From Cycloclasticus sp. (GTDB lineage: Bacteria; Pseudomonadota; Gammaproteobacteria; Methylococcales; Cycloclasticaceae): DNA of 35,480 bases. The stretch lies in contig DUCS01000041.1 in NCBI GenBank assembly GCA_012959695.1, positions 21,133-56,612 of the forward strand. The letters run 5' to 3'. Both the position numbers and the translations under genes were made by a program. The notes under the pieces are model-generated. The model saw only the letters and a list, made by a program, of their open reading frames with translations. It ran no database searches and was not told the DNA's origin. The number at the start of each line of letters is the position of its first letter. The stretch's first letter is position 1. Below are positions 10,071 through 18,515 of the stretch, piece after piece.

Positions 10071-11957
10071 TTATAACTCCGCCAAATTGCCGCTTTCTTC
10101 CAACCATGCTTTGCGGTCAGAGGCGCGTTTTTTAGCCAGCAACATATCCATCATTGCGTGCGTTTCATCACCGGGGCTCATGCTTAATCTCACTAAGCGG
10201 CGGGTATCTGGGTCAAGTGTTGTCACTCGCAATTGAGCAGGGTTCATTTCACCTAGGCCTTTAAAACGTTGAACGTTAATTTTACCTTTTAGTTTTTCAG
10301 CGGCGATTCGGTCTAACACGCCTTCTTTTTCCGCATCATCTAGCGCGTAAAAAACCTGCTTACCTACGTCCACTCGGTACAACGGCGGCATGGCAACATA
10401 TATATTCCCGGCTTCTACTAACGGTGCAAAGTGTCTAACGAACAAAGCGCATAATAAAGTCGCAATGTGCAAACCATCTGAGTCGGCATCCGCTAAGATG
10501 CAAATTTTACTGTAGCGTAAGGACTTTAAATCTGTTGAACCGGGCTCAACACCAATCGCCACCGAAATATTGTGTACTTCCTCAGATGCCAACACATCAA
10601 TAGGGTCCACTTCCCATGTGTTTAGAATCTTTCCACGTAGTGGCATAATCGCTTGGAATTCTCTATCACGGGCTTGTTTGGCAGAGCCGCCAGCTGAATC
10701 CCCTTCAACCAAAAATAATTCTGAACGGTCTGAATCTTGTGACGAGCAATCTGCCAATTTACCGGGCAATGCAGGGCCTGACGTGACCTTTTTACGAATC
10801 ACCTTCTTACCCGCACGCTGCCTATTTTGTGCACGTTGAATGGCTATTTGTGCAATTTCCTCGCCTATTGCTGGGTGTTGATTCAACCATAAGCTAAAGC
10901 TATCTTTCGACACACCCGAGACAAATGCGGCGCATTCACGTGACGTTAAACGCTCTTTTGTTTGGCCTGAAAACTGCGGGTCTTCAATTTTAAGCGACAA
11001 CACATAGTGACAACGCTCCCACACATCATCGGGGGTGATTTTTACGCCGCGTGGTAATAAAGATTGAAACTCACAAAATTCGCGCACGGCTTCCGTCAGC
11101 CCCGTACGCAAGCCGTTAACGTGCGTGCCACCTTGTGAAGTGGGCACTAAATTAACGTAACTCTCGGTAATGCCCTCGCCCACATCTGTTGACCAGGCTA
11201 ACGCCCACTCAACCGATTCACGCTCACTGTTTGCGCTGGAGACAAAACCTTCAGGTGGTAATAAATTTAAATGTTCTAACTGCCCAAGCAAGTAATCCGT
11301 TAAGCCGTTTTCGTAAAACCATTCTGATTTTTCTGCGCTACTCTCATCGTTCAAACTAATACGTAGACCAGGACACAATACCGCTTTAGCACGTAACACG
11401 TGTTTTAGTTTACTGATGGAAATATTCGCCGAATCAAAATAGCTCGGGTGCGGTTTAAAGCGCACTAAAGTGCCGGTATTACGCTGTCCTACCGTGCCAG
11501 TTTCCTCTAAACTCGATACCGGATCTCCGTGTTCAAACGCCATATGGTAACGTTTACCCTCGCGTTTCACTTCCACATCAACGCGGCTAGACAAAGCATT
11601 AACCACCGAAATACCCACCCCGTGCAAGCCACCTGAAAACTGATAATTTTTATTTGAGAACTTACCGCCAGCGTGCAAACGCGTCAGTATTAATTCGATA
11701 CCCGACACACCGTGTTCTGGGTGAATATCCACAGGCATCCCGCGGCCATCGTCAATAATTTCAACCGAGCCATCTTTAAAAACCGTGACATCAATTTGCG
11801 AAGCAAACCCCGCAATCGCCTCATCAACACTATTATCTAATACCTCTTGAACTAAATGATTGGGTCGAACGGTATCGGTATACATACCGGGGCGTTTTTT
11901 TACCGGATCAAGACCGCTTAATACCTCTATATCTGAGGCACTGTAATCACTACTCAT
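10071..11957 (-). CDS. parE: DNA topoisomerase IV subunit B
   Basis: This is the ATPase subunit of topoisomerase IV. The GHKL ATP site is seen as EVLDNSVDEAIAG (38-50, with catalytic E38 and N42), DDGRGMP (69-75) and GLHGVGISVVNALS. The TOPRIM domain begins at LVEGDSAGGSAK (E418) and continues with PLRGKILN and DADSDGLHI. The C-terminus carries RFKGLGEMNP. The 628-residue length and the absence of the long GyrB insertion support ParE rather than GyrB, as does the adjoining parC. The ribosome site is weak (AATTTCTTT before the ATG). Confidence 0.96.
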   Translation of the reverse strand: MSSDYSASDIEVLSGLDPVKKRPGMYTDTVRPNHLVQEVLDNSVDEAIAGFASQIDVTVFKDGSVEIIDDGRGMPVDIHPEHGVSGIELILTRLHAGGKFSNKNYQFSGGLHGVGISVVNALSSRVDVEVKREGKRYHMAFEHGDPVSSLEETGTVGQRNTGTLVRFKPHPSYFDSANISISKLKHVLRAKAVLCPGLRISLNDESSAEKSEWFYENGLTDYLLGQLEHLNLLPPEGFVSSANSERESVEWALAWSTDVGEGITESYVNLVPTSQGGTHVNGLRTGLTEAVREFCEFQSLLPRGVKITPDDVWERCHYVLSLKIEDPQFSGQTKERLTSRECAAFVSGVSKDSFSLWLNQHPAIGEEIAQIAIQRAQNRQRAGKKVIRKKVTSGPALPGKLADCSSQDSDRSELFLVEGDSAGGSAKQARDREFQAIMPLRGKILNTWEVDPIDVLASEEVHNISVAIGVEPGSTDLKSLRYSKICILADADSDGLHIATLLCALFVRHFAPLVEAGNIYVAMPPLYRVDVGKQVFYALDDAEKEGVLDRIAAEKLKGKINVQRFKGLGEMNPAQLRVTTLDPDTRRLVRLSMSPGDETHAMMDMLLAKKRASDRKAWLEESGNLAEL

Positions 11958-12085
11958 AAAGAAATTCGCTTCATTAATTTAATGGGATTTAAGACCTGAC
12001 AAAGCATAATCATTTACACACGCAGTCACAATGGCTGAAGTACATTAATTATGTTTTATATAAATGATATTTTAATTATTTCAAC

Positions 12086-12091
12086 TATACT
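12086..12091 (+). promoter_or_regulatory. -10-like element before the decayed GAF/EAL gene
   Basis: TATACT (12086-12091) matches the -10 consensus at five of six positions and lies about 30 bases before the ATG of the broken gene, in a very AT-rich 164-base gap. No clear -35 is present. The promoter may outlive the gene it served. Confidence 0.35.
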
Positions 12092-12121
12092 CAATTTATG
12101 GAAAAGCATACTTAGATCATT

Positions 12122-12805
12122 ATGGAAAAAGATTTAACAAAAGAAAGCGACCTTTTGGCTAAGGTAGATGAAGCACTTGCGCTACCGCTTTCTGACTTTC
12201 ACAAATTAAAAATCATTCTACGGCATACCCTCGACGCATTGAATGCCGACCGTTGTTGATTGTTGTATCCCTGCGTCCCTGGGGCTGAAAACTACCTTGT
12301 ACCCATTGAAGAAACAACGCCAGACTACCCTGGGGCGAATCAACTAAAAATGTATGCGCCTGCCAACCCTGTGTTTAATCATGTCGCTGAAGAAATATGT
12401 TTTGAAATCACCGAAACAGCGGCTATTTCTAATCCAAAAATCGGCATTGAATTTTTGAAAAAACTACAAGCACTCGGCTGTAAAATTGCATTGGATGATT
12501 TTGGTACCGGACTATCATCGTACGAATACCTTAAAACGCTACCCATCGATATTTTGAAAATTGATGGGCAATTTATAAAAAACATGGTTGACGATGAACT
12601 AGATCTCGCAATGGTTAAGTCCATAAACGAAATTGGTCATTTGATGGGCAAAGAAACCATCGGTGAATTTGTAGAAAATGCCGAAATTTTAGCCAAACTT
12701 AACGAGCTAGGTGTCGATTACGGCCAAGGCTACCACCTGCATGTACCGTGTAGCTTGCAAAGTCTAGTTGATGAACTCCAACCTGCTAAGGTCAATACTA
12801 AGTAA
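12122..12805 (+). pseudogene. Decayed GAF-EAL (c-di-GMP signalling) gene with nonsense codon and internal deletion
   Basis: From the ATG at 12122 the frame gives about 45 residues ending DALNADRC, then TGA (12257-12259). It continues in the same frame with LLYPCVPGAENYLVPIEE. Together these read as the start of a GAF-type sensor domain in which the stop replaces a Trp (TGG to TGA). After about 30 more residues the sequence jumps into the second half of an EAL domain: FEITET, DDFGTGLSSYEYLK, ILKIDGQF, then the usual T-I-A-E-x-V-E block as TIGEFVE, and GVDYGQGYHL. The rest of GAF, any GGDEF domain and the E-A-L signature itself are missing, so phosphodiesterase activity is not expected. Its 3' end overlaps the DUF3501 gene by 8 bases, convergently. 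Confidence 0.85.
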
Positions 12806-13385
12806 GGTCATTAACTAACGAGGCCCTTAAGTTTTCAGCTATGGGCAAACAAGCGTGGCTATACGCTGCGTGGTCAACACCCATATTGATGGCAGCGCCC
12901 TGCTTTGCAGCGGCTGCCATATCGGCAGATAATTCAAACCGCAAGAAGTGTACAGATGATGTTTTTTCTTCTGTTTCACGTTCTAAGTCTTCATTCGCAA
13001 TGGGCGACACTTTATCAAAACCGTCCACTTGTACCCATGTTGCGCGTTCTATACCAATCATCTCAGCCAACGCTTTGACACGGTCTTCAACTTTATTAAA
13101 TTGAATCATCATCGTTGCTTTCCAGTTTTGCCCATCAGGAATCAACGGATTATACGTCTCAATCTCCTCCATAATACCGGCAGACTCAAATATTTTTTCC
13201 GCACGTAGCATTTCTTGAACTTGATACAGCATCGTTTCATAATCCTCGAAGTGCAAGCTAATATTTTCGCCAATTCTTACAATTCTATTGTCTTTATGCG
13301 CACGAATTTTTTGTCGGAATTCAGCACGCATGTTTGAATATTCTTCCAAACTGTATAATTCTTTTTTTACTAATTTTCTCATCAT
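12798..13385 (-). CDS. DUF3501 family protein
   Basis: I recognise this 195-residue protein as the DUF3501 family, whose function is not known to me. It is soluble with no signal peptide or membrane segment. It starts with RKLVKKELYSLEEYSNMRAE and is rich in charged helices. It contains an NWKATMMIQF stretch and a C-terminal GVDHAAYSHACLPI with one His pair and one Cys. Two adjacent ATGs (13385, 13382) could start it, with weak AGAGA upstream. It lies 17 bases after the Fe-S protein gene, third in a unit with rubrerythrin. That order suggests a role in peroxide or redox handling, by context only. Confidence 0.85.
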   Translation of the reverse strand: MMRKLVKKELYSLEEYSNMRAEFRQKIRAHKDNRIVRIGENISLHFEDYETMLYQVQEMLRAEKIFESAGIMEEIETYNPLIPDGQNWKATMMIQFNKVEDRVKALAEMIGIERATWVQVDGFDKVSPIANEDLERETEEKTSSVHFLRFELSADMAAAAKQGAAINMGVDHAAYSHACLPIAENLRASLVNDLT

Positions 13386-13402
13386 TATGTCTCTAAATTC
13401 TT

Positions 13403-14728
13403 TTATAAACCATAGGCTTGCTTTAACAAGCTAATGGGGTTTTTAACGTTCGCCCCATCTTTTAAGCCACTGGCAATATGGTCTGCTGCCATGGGGCAAT
13501 CACTGGAAAACACGTCAGCTTCTGCTTTTTTAACTCGGTTAATAACCGGCTTGGCAATCTTCATCGAAATGTCATGAAACTCGCTTTTTATTGCATACGT
13601 ACCGTCGTGCCCAGAACAACGTTCTATCGCTTTGACTGAGGTATTCGGAATCAACTCTAATAATTCTTTGGTCTTTAAACCGATGTTTTGTACCCGTAAA
13701 TGACACGCCACTTGGTACGACACTGTCCCTAACTCATCTTTAAACTCTGTTTTTAATAACGACGCTTTATGACGTAGCATCAGATATTCAAACGGATCAA
13801 ACATTGCATCACGCACTTTAGCCACGTCGGCATCATCAGGGAACATCAGTGGTAACTCTTGTTTAAACATCAGCACACATGACGGCACTGGCGCGATAAT
13901 ATCCCAACCTTCATTTATTAATTTAATCAATTGCGGGATATTGTTATCCTTTAACCGTTCAACTTCTTCTAAGTCACCCAGTTCAAGTTTTGGCATGCCG
14001 CAGCAGCTTTCTTGGCTTGCCATGGTCACGGCTATCTCATTGTGTTCTAGCACATCAACCAAATCATTGACTAAATCTGGGCGGTTATAGTTGCCATAAC
14101 AGGTGGTAAAAATAGCGACTTTACCGGTGGTCTCGCCACACGCTTCAGTTGCTAAACCGCCATGGTTTTGTTTTGCAAATTGCTTTCTTGCTGTTTCTGT
14201 ATGGTACGCAGGGATAATTGCATCAGGGTGAATGCCCAAGGTACTGTCGAGCAATTTTCTAACCGTGTTGTTTTTATTCGCCGCATTAACGACATTAACG
14301 ACGATTGGAATCGACGCCAATTTACCGATTTTATCGGTTGACGTAATCAACTTATCACGTTGTTTTACATCATCTTTTTTAAACTTAACGGCTTTCGCAC
14401 GAAGCATTAAGTGGGGGAAATCTAAGTCCCATTCGTGTGGAGGCACATACGGGCATTTGCTCATAAAGCACATATCGCACAGGTAGCAATTATCCACGAC
14501 ATCCCAATACACTTTTTTATCAACGCTATCCAGTTCCATCGTGTCTGACTCATCAATCACGTCGAACAATAGTGGAAATGCATTGCATAAATTAAAGCAA
14601 CGACGACAACCATGACAAATATCAAACGTACGTTCTAATTCATCAAATAATTTAGTTTCGTTGAAAAAATCTGGGTTTTTCCAATCCAACGGATGCCGTG
14701 TTGGGGCTTCTAAGCTACCTTCTCTCAT
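13403..14728 (-). CDS. Two-[4Fe-4S] protein with CCG domains (HdrB/HdrC- or GlpC-like)
   Basis: This is a 441-residue cytoplasmic Fe-S protein. Near the N-terminus are two cluster motifs: C38-x2-C41-x2-C44-x3-C48 (ICHGCRRCFNLC) and C81-x2-C84-x2-C87-x4-C92-P (CYLCDMCFMSKCP). The second has an unusual x4 gap. Further on are CCG-like segments, TTCYGNYNRPDLV with SQESCCGMPKLE, and ACHLRVQN with ERCSGHDGTY. This is the layout of GlpC and heterodisulfide-reductase-type subunits, which pass electrons to or from a partner. The start is the ATG at 14728, with GGAG 6 bases upstream; an in-frame TTG at 14740 overlaps that site. The substrate is unknown. It lies between rubrerythrin and DUF3501. Confidence 0.88.
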   Translation of the reverse strand: MREGSLEAPTRHPLDWKNPDFFNETKLFDELERTFDICHGCRRCFNLCNAFPLLFDVIDESDTMELDSVDKKVYWDVVDNCYLCDMCFMSKCPYVPPHEWDLDFPHLMLRAKAVKFKKDDVKQRDKLITSTDKIGKLASIPIVVNVVNAANKNNTVRKLLDSTLGIHPDAIIPAYHTETARKQFAKQNHGGLATEACGETTGKVAIFTTCYGNYNRPDLVNDLVDVLEHNEIAVTMASQESCCGMPKLELGDLEEVERLKDNNIPQLIKLINEGWDIIAPVPSCVLMFKQELPLMFPDDADVAKVRDAMFDPFEYLMLRHKASLLKTEFKDELGTVSYQVACHLRVQNIGLKTKELLELIPNTSVKAIERCSGHDGTYAIKSEFHDISMKIAKPVINRVKKAEADVFSSDCPMAADHIASGLKDGANVKNPISLLKQAYGL

Positions 14729-14738
14729 CTTTTTCTCC

Positions 14739-14770
14739 AAAAAAAAGAGGGTACGCGCGTACCCTCTTTT
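14739..14770 (-). terminator. Intercistronic terminator/attenuator between rubrerythrin and Fe-S protein
   Basis: A perfect 12-bp stem, AAAAGAGGGTAC (14743-14754) with GTACCCTCTTTT (14759-14770), has loop GCGC. On the minus strand it is followed at once by eight Ts (14746-14739), the form of a strong rho-independent terminator. The ribosome site of the Fe-S gene starts right after the T-run. It should limit read-through from rubrerythrin into the next two genes, or protect the rubrerythrin mRNA end. Confidence 0.88.
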
Positions 14771-14787
14771 CCTTTATTACACCAAAA

Positions 14788-15207
14788 TTACGCGTTTAAA
14801 GTATCTAACGCTTTTTGGAAACGGTTAGCGTGTGAACGCTCCGCTTTGGCTAATGTTTCAAACCAATCAGCAATCTCGTCATGACCTTCGTCACGCGCTG
14901 TTTTTGCCATACCTGGGTACATATCAGTGTACTCATGTGTTTCGCCAGCAATTGATGCTTTAAGGTTATCTTCTGTACCACCGATTGGTAAGCCAGTTGC
15001 TGGATCGCCTGTTTCTTCCAAATACTCTAAGTGACCGTGCGCATGGCCGGTTTCACCTTCAGCAGTTGAACGAAAAACAGCTGATACATCGTTATACCCT
15101 TCGATGTCTGCTTTGTTTGCGAAGTAAAGGTAACGACGGTTTGCTTGTGATTCACCCGCAAATGCGTCCTTTAAGTTTTGCTCTGTTTCAGAACCTTTAA
15201 GTGACAT
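14788..15207 (-). CDS. Rubrerythrin, short form without rubredoxin domain
   Basis: This is a ferritin-like diiron protein that in its family reduces hydrogen peroxide. All expected diiron ligands are visible: E19 (AGESQANRRY), E52 and H55 (AEGETGHAHGH), E89 and E92 (AGETHEYT), E123 and H126 (AERSHANRF). At 139 residues it stops after the four-helix domain and lacks the C-terminal rubredoxin domain of classical rubrerythrin, so an outside electron donor is needed. The neighbouring Fe-S protein is an obvious candidate, by inference. A good ribosome site (AGAGGAA) lies 5-6 bases before the ATG. It is the first gene of the unit with an operator-rich promoter. Confidence 0.94.
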   Translation of the reverse strand: MSLKGSETEQNLKDAFAGESQANRRYLYFANKADIEGYNDVSAVFRSTAEGETGHAHGHLEYLEETGDPATGLPIGGTEDNLKASIAGETHEYTDMYPGMAKTARDEGHDEIADWFETLAKAERSHANRFQKALDTLNA

Positions 15208-15224
15208 AATATTTCCTCTGTTAG

Positions 15225-15238
15225 TTGATTGATATCAA
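15225..15238. promoter_or_regulatory. Perfect FNR/Anr-type site TTGATTGATATCAA
   Basis: The 14 bases match the FNR consensus TTGAT-N4-ATCAA exactly. The centre is about 24 bases upstream of the rubrerythrin ATG. If the TAGAAT at 15243-15238 is the -10, the site covers the transcription start, which predicts repression rather than activation when FNR is active under oxygen limitation. A class II activating position would need a start inside the coding region. Confidence 0.6.
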
Positions 15239-15243
15239 TTCTA
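15238..15243 (-). promoter_or_regulatory. Candidate -10 of the rubrerythrin operon
   Basis: TAGAAT on the minus strand (five of six to consensus) lies between the two palindromes and about 31 bases before the ATG. No good -35 is visible at 16-18 bases upstream. The spacer region is occupied by the 17-base palindrome. Confidence 0.4.
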
Positions 15244-15245
15244 CC

Positions 15246-15262
15246 TTTAGACTAAGTCTAAA
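15246..15262. promoter_or_regulatory. 17-base perfect palindrome, probable operator
   Basis: TTTAGACTAAGTCTAAA is an 8-bp inverted repeat about one central base. It lies just upstream of the candidate -10 of the rubrerythrin operon, where a bound dimer would block RNA polymerase. The GACT and AGTC halves recall Rrf2/IscR-type sites, but the spacing here is one base rather than five, so the regulator is not identified. Confidence 0.55.
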
Positions 15263-15322
15263 CAGTGAGTTTAAGATACGCCAGCAATTACGACATGTCA
15301 ACATCATTTAAGAGGAAGCACG

Positions 15323-15328
15323 TATAAT
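15323..15328 (+). promoter_or_regulatory. Consensus -10 (TATAAT) upstream of xseB
   Basis: A perfect TATAAT lies 66 bases before the xseB ATG. The best upstream hexamer, TCAACA (15298-15303), is 19 bases away, longer than ideal. This is the likely promoter of the xseB-ispA-dxs transcript, back to back with the rubrerythrin promoter. Confidence 0.5.
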
Positions 15329-15394
15329 ATATCTGTCGCGTCTTACGTGTATAAGATACTGTATTTTTTCAAACGAACCAACGTAAAATTAACC

Positions 15395-15619
15395 ATGGCT
15401 AAAGCAAAAAAGCTCGATTTAGAATCATCACTTCAATCACTTGAAGAGCTGGTCGACCGCATGGAAAATGGCGGCTTAAGTTTAGAAGAATCACTCAAGG
15501 AATTTGAACAAGGCATCAAGCTTATTCAAGCTTGTCAAAAATCGCTGACCGACGCCGAACAAAAAGTTGAAATTTTACTGAGTAAATCGGCACTAGCAAA
15601 ACCGGTGGATTTTGAATAA
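15395..15619 (+). CDS. xseB: Exodeoxyribonuclease VII small subunit
   Basis: This is the small subunit of the single-strand exonuclease VII, which acts with XseA (not in this window). The 74-residue protein has the family pattern SLQSLEELVDRMENGGLSLE followed by ESLKEFEQGIKLIQACQKSL, a short helical hairpin, then a charged tail. I chose the ATG at 15395 (MAKAKKLDL) because it matches the family N-terminus. The frame is open further upstream to a GTG at 15347, without a ribosome site. It is first in the common cluster xseB-ispA-dxs. Confidence 0.93.
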   Translation: MAKAKKLDLESSLQSLEELVDRMENGGLSLEESLKEFEQGIKLIQACQKSLTDAEQKVEILLSKSALAKPVDFE

Positions 15620-15640
15620 GCAACGCTTTGCTACGTAACC

Positions 15641-16525
15641 ATGAGTTCATTCAAGCAATTCCAACAAGAAAAAGTACGCCAGATTGAACTGGCATTAAAC
15701 AACCATCTCCCCGGCAGCCACATTGAGCCAAAGCGTTTGCACGACGCGATGCGTTATTCAACCCTTAATGGTGGCAAGCGCATTAGGGCTATGCTGGTTT
15801 ACGCTACTGGTCACGTGCTGGAGCTACCCTCTTCTATTCTTGATAGTGTTGCATGTTCTATTGAACTGATTCACGCCTACTCGCTGATTCACGATGACTT
15901 GCCCTCAATGGACGACGATAACTTACGTCGAGGAAAACCCAGTTGTCATAAAGCGTTTGATGAAGCAACCGCGATTTTAGCCGGTGACGCACTCTTGACA
16001 CTTGCATTTAACGCACTGGCTAAGGCTGATTGTTCAGCGGCGCAAAAAGTAAATTGCATTCAATTGCTATCGCAGGCATCTGGCTCCCGAGGCATGGTTG
16101 GCGGGCAAGCGATTGACTTAGCAAACGAAGGCCAGGCCGTTTCTATCGCCGACATCGAAAACATGCATTTACATAAAACAGGTGCACTAATTTGCGCCTG
16201 TATCACATTGGTTGTTGGGCTAAAGTTTCAACCAACTGATGCGCAATATATACGTTTAAAACACTATGCTGAATGTGTTGGTTTGGCTTTCCAAGTGCAA
16301 GACGATATTCTGGATGAAACATCCTCAACAGAAGCGTTGGGTAAGACACAAGGTAAAGACAAGCAAGCAGAGAAATCGACTTACCCAGCATTATTGGGTT
16401 TAAAAGCGTCAAAGCAGTTAACTGAAGACTTATACATAGACGCCATTGAACAGCTGTCGTCATTCGACGAGCACGCCGATTACTTACGAGATATCGCGCA
16501 ATTTAGCATCTCCCGTTTGGCATAA
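15641..16525 (+). CDS. ispA: Farnesyl diphosphate synthase (geranyltranstransferase)
   Basis: It condenses isopentenyl diphosphate with dimethylallyl and geranyl diphosphate to give farnesyl diphosphate for quinones, undecaprenol and hopanoids. The first aspartate-rich motif is HDDLPSMDDD (84-93), followed by the usual NLRRGKPSCHKAFDEATAI. The lipid-substrate motif GGQAIDL and the second aspartate-rich motif QVQDDILDET (D221, D222, D225) follow. At 294 residues it has the normal length. It starts 21 bases after xseB with no clear ribosome site. The neighbour dxs supplies its precursors through the methylerythritol phosphate pathway. Confidence 0.95.
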   Translation: MSSFKQFQQEKVRQIELALNNHLPGSHIEPKRLHDAMRYSTLNGGKRIRAMLVYATGHVLELPSSILDSVACSIELIHAYSLIHDDLPSMDDDNLRRGKPSCHKAFDEATAILAGDALLTLAFNALAKADCSAAQKVNCIQLLSQASGSRGMVGGQAIDLANEGQAVSIADIENMHLHKTGALICACITLVVGLKFQPTDAQYIRLKHYAECVGLAFQVQDDILDETSSTEALGKTQGKDKQAEKSTYPALLGLKASKQLTEDLYIDAIEQLSSFDEHADYLRDIAQFSISRLA

Positions 16526-16616
16526 TTTCAGCCATTCTATTAACATGTTTACTTGCATACTCATTGCCAGCAAACGATAATACGCTACCTAATTTAACCG
16601 TATTTATTGCTACTAC

Positions 16617-18485
16617 GTGACTGAGTCAAACGCCCACCCATTACTCGATAAAATCGACCTGCCCAGCGACTTACGTCAACTGCCGGCTGATGATCTTGTT
16701 GAGTTATCGAATGAGTTGCGTGATTTTTTAATTTCCTCTGTCAGCAAGTCGGGCGGCCATCTTGCTGCAGGGCTTGGCACCATTGAATTAACGGTTGCTT
16801 TACATTATGTTTTTGACACCCCAAATGACAAACTAATTTGGGATGTGGGTCATCAAGCTTATCCGCATAAAATATTAACTGGCCGCAAAAACAGCATTTC
16901 AACCATTCGACAAAAAGACGGTATCACGCCTTTTGTTACTCGCGCTGAAAGTGAATACGATGCCTTTGGCGTCGGCCATTCAAGTACGTCAATCAGTGCG
17001 GCCTTAGGTATGGCGATTGCCGCAAAGTTAAACGATGAACAAAAACGCACCGTTGCGATTATTGGTGATGGCGGTATTACCGGTGGCATGGCATTTGAAG
17101 CGCTTAATCATGCGGGGGCTTTAGACGCTAATTTGTTAGTGATATTGAACGACAACGATATGTCAATTTCACCCAACGTTGGCGCAATGAAAAACTATTT
17201 GGCGAAAATTTTATCGGGTAAATTCTACACAACCGTTAAAGAGGGCAGCAAAAAAGTCATGTCCAATATGCCTAGCGTTTGGGAATTGGCTAGAAGAACC
17301 GAAGAACACGTTAAGGGCATGATTGTACCAGGCACCTTGTTTGAGGAACTTGGGTTTAACTACATCGGCCCGATAAACGGGCACGACCTACCGACCTTAG
17401 TTAAAACACTGTCCAACTTGAAGGACTTGCAAGGCCCGCAATTTTTGCACGTTGTGACACAAAAAGGTAAGGGCTTCTCACCCGCTGAAGCTGATCCTAT
17501 TGGCTACCACGGGGTGTCTACATTTGACCCGAGCCACGACAACCTACCGGAAAAAGTTGCCTGCGCACCAACTTACACTGAAGTATTTGGACAATGGTTA
17601 TGCGATGCAGCAGACGCTGACGATAAAGTCGTCGGCATTACGCCCGCTATGCGCGAAGGCTCTGGTCTCGTTGAGTTTGAACAGCGATTCCCTAAGCGTT
17701 ACTTTGACGTTGGCATCGCCGAACAGCACGCAGTGACATTGGCAGCCGGCATGGCATGCGAAGGTTTGAAGCCCGTGGTGGCGATATACTCCACCTTTTT
17801 ACAACGCGGTTATGATCAATTAGTGCATGACGTTGCATTGCAAAACTTGTCGGTGTTATTTGCCATTGACCGCGCGGGTGTTGTTGGCCCTGATGGCCCT
17901 ACCCATTCTGGTTCTTACGATTTAACCTACCTACGTTGCCTACCTAACATGGTCATTATGACCCCGGCGGATGAGAATGAATGCCGTCAGATGCTGAATG
18001 CGGGACTTCATTACGAAGGCCCTGTTGCTGTCCGCTATCCAAGAGGTAAAGGCCCAGGCGTTACGGTTAAGAGTACAACTGAACACATTGAGATTGGACG
18101 CGCTATTCAGGTTAGAGAAGGCAAGGATATTGCTTTGCTCGCCTTTGGGTCGACGCTAGAGCCCACTTTGAAAGTGGCCGATGAGTTGAATGCCACTGTC
18201 GTCAACATGCGTTTCGTCAAACCACTGGACGAGACGATGATTCAACAAATAGCATCAACACACCACACTATCTTTACGCTGGAAGAAAACGTCGTTAAAG
18301 GTGGTGCAGGCAGTGCAATCAACGAGTTCGTCAACCAACAAAATCTAGACGTGCGTGTTATAAATATTGGCTTGCCCGACCTAAACCTCGAACATGGATC
18401 CAGAGAAGAGTTGTTAAAAGAAGCGGGACTGGATGCTGACGGCATTCAACAATCTATTCAACACCAGCTCAATTCATCACACTAA
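16617..18485 (+). CDS. dxs: 1-deoxy-D-xylulose-5-phosphate synthase
   Basis: This thiamine-diphosphate enzyme joins pyruvate and glyceraldehyde 3-phosphate in the first step of the methylerythritol phosphate isoprenoid route. The cofactor motif is GDGGITGG (150-157) through NDNDMSIS (178-185), with metal ligands D151 and N180. The general-acid glutamate is E369 in VGIAEQHAV. Numbers run one below E. coli throughout. The start is a GTG at 16617; this leaves about 46 residues before SGLG-type block [13 protein letters not shown], as in the family, and no ATG fits better. There are 91 bases between ispA and this gene. Confidence 0.96.
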   Translation: MTESNAHPLLDKIDLPSDLRQLPADDLVELSNELRDFLISSVSKSGGHLAAGLGTIELTVALHYVFDTPNDKLIWDVGHQAYPHKILTGRKNSISTIRQKDGITPFVTRAESEYDAFGVGHSSTSISAALGMAIAAKLNDEQKRTVAIIGDGGITGGMAFEALNHAGALDANLLVILNDNDMSISPNVGAMKNYLAKILSGKFYTTVKEGSKKVMSNMPSVWELARRTEEHVKGMIVPGTLFEELGFNYIGPINGHDLPTLVKTLSNLKDLQGPQFLHVVTQKGKGFSPAEADPIGYHGVSTFDPSHDNLPEKVACAPTYTEVFGQWLCDAADADDKVVGITPAMREGSGLVEFEQRFPKRYFDVGIAEQHAVTLAAGMACEGLKPVVAIYSTFLQRGYDQLVHDVALQNLSVLFAIDRAGVVGPDGPTHSGSYDLTYLRCLPNMVIMTPADENECRQMLNAGLHYEGPVAVRYPRGKGPGVTVKSTTEHIEIGRAIQVREGKDIALLAFGSTLEPTLKVADELNATVVNMRFVKPLDETMIQQIASTHHTIFTLEENVVKGGAGSAINEFVNQQNLDVRVINIGLPDLNLEHGSREELLKEAGLDADGIQQSIQHQLNSSH

Positions 18486-18499
18486 GCGAATTAACGCAT

Positions 18500-18505
18500 T
18501 ATAAT
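18500..18505 (+). promoter_or_regulatory. Perfect TATAAT just before folE2
   Basis: TATAAT ends 10 bases before the folE2 ATG, so a transcript from it would start about 4 bases before the start codon and be almost leaderless. No good -35 lies 16-18 bases upstream. This may be a private folE2 promoter or chance AT content between dxs and folE2. Confidence 0.3.
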
Positions 18506-18515
18506 CAACGACAAC

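Noticed and set aside
12257-12259. In-frame TGA flanked by Cys codons as possible selenocysteine
   Set aside because: The protein family has Trp here, no selenocysteine-type hairpin is evident after it, and the same gene has lost most of its domains. A nonsense mutation is simpler.
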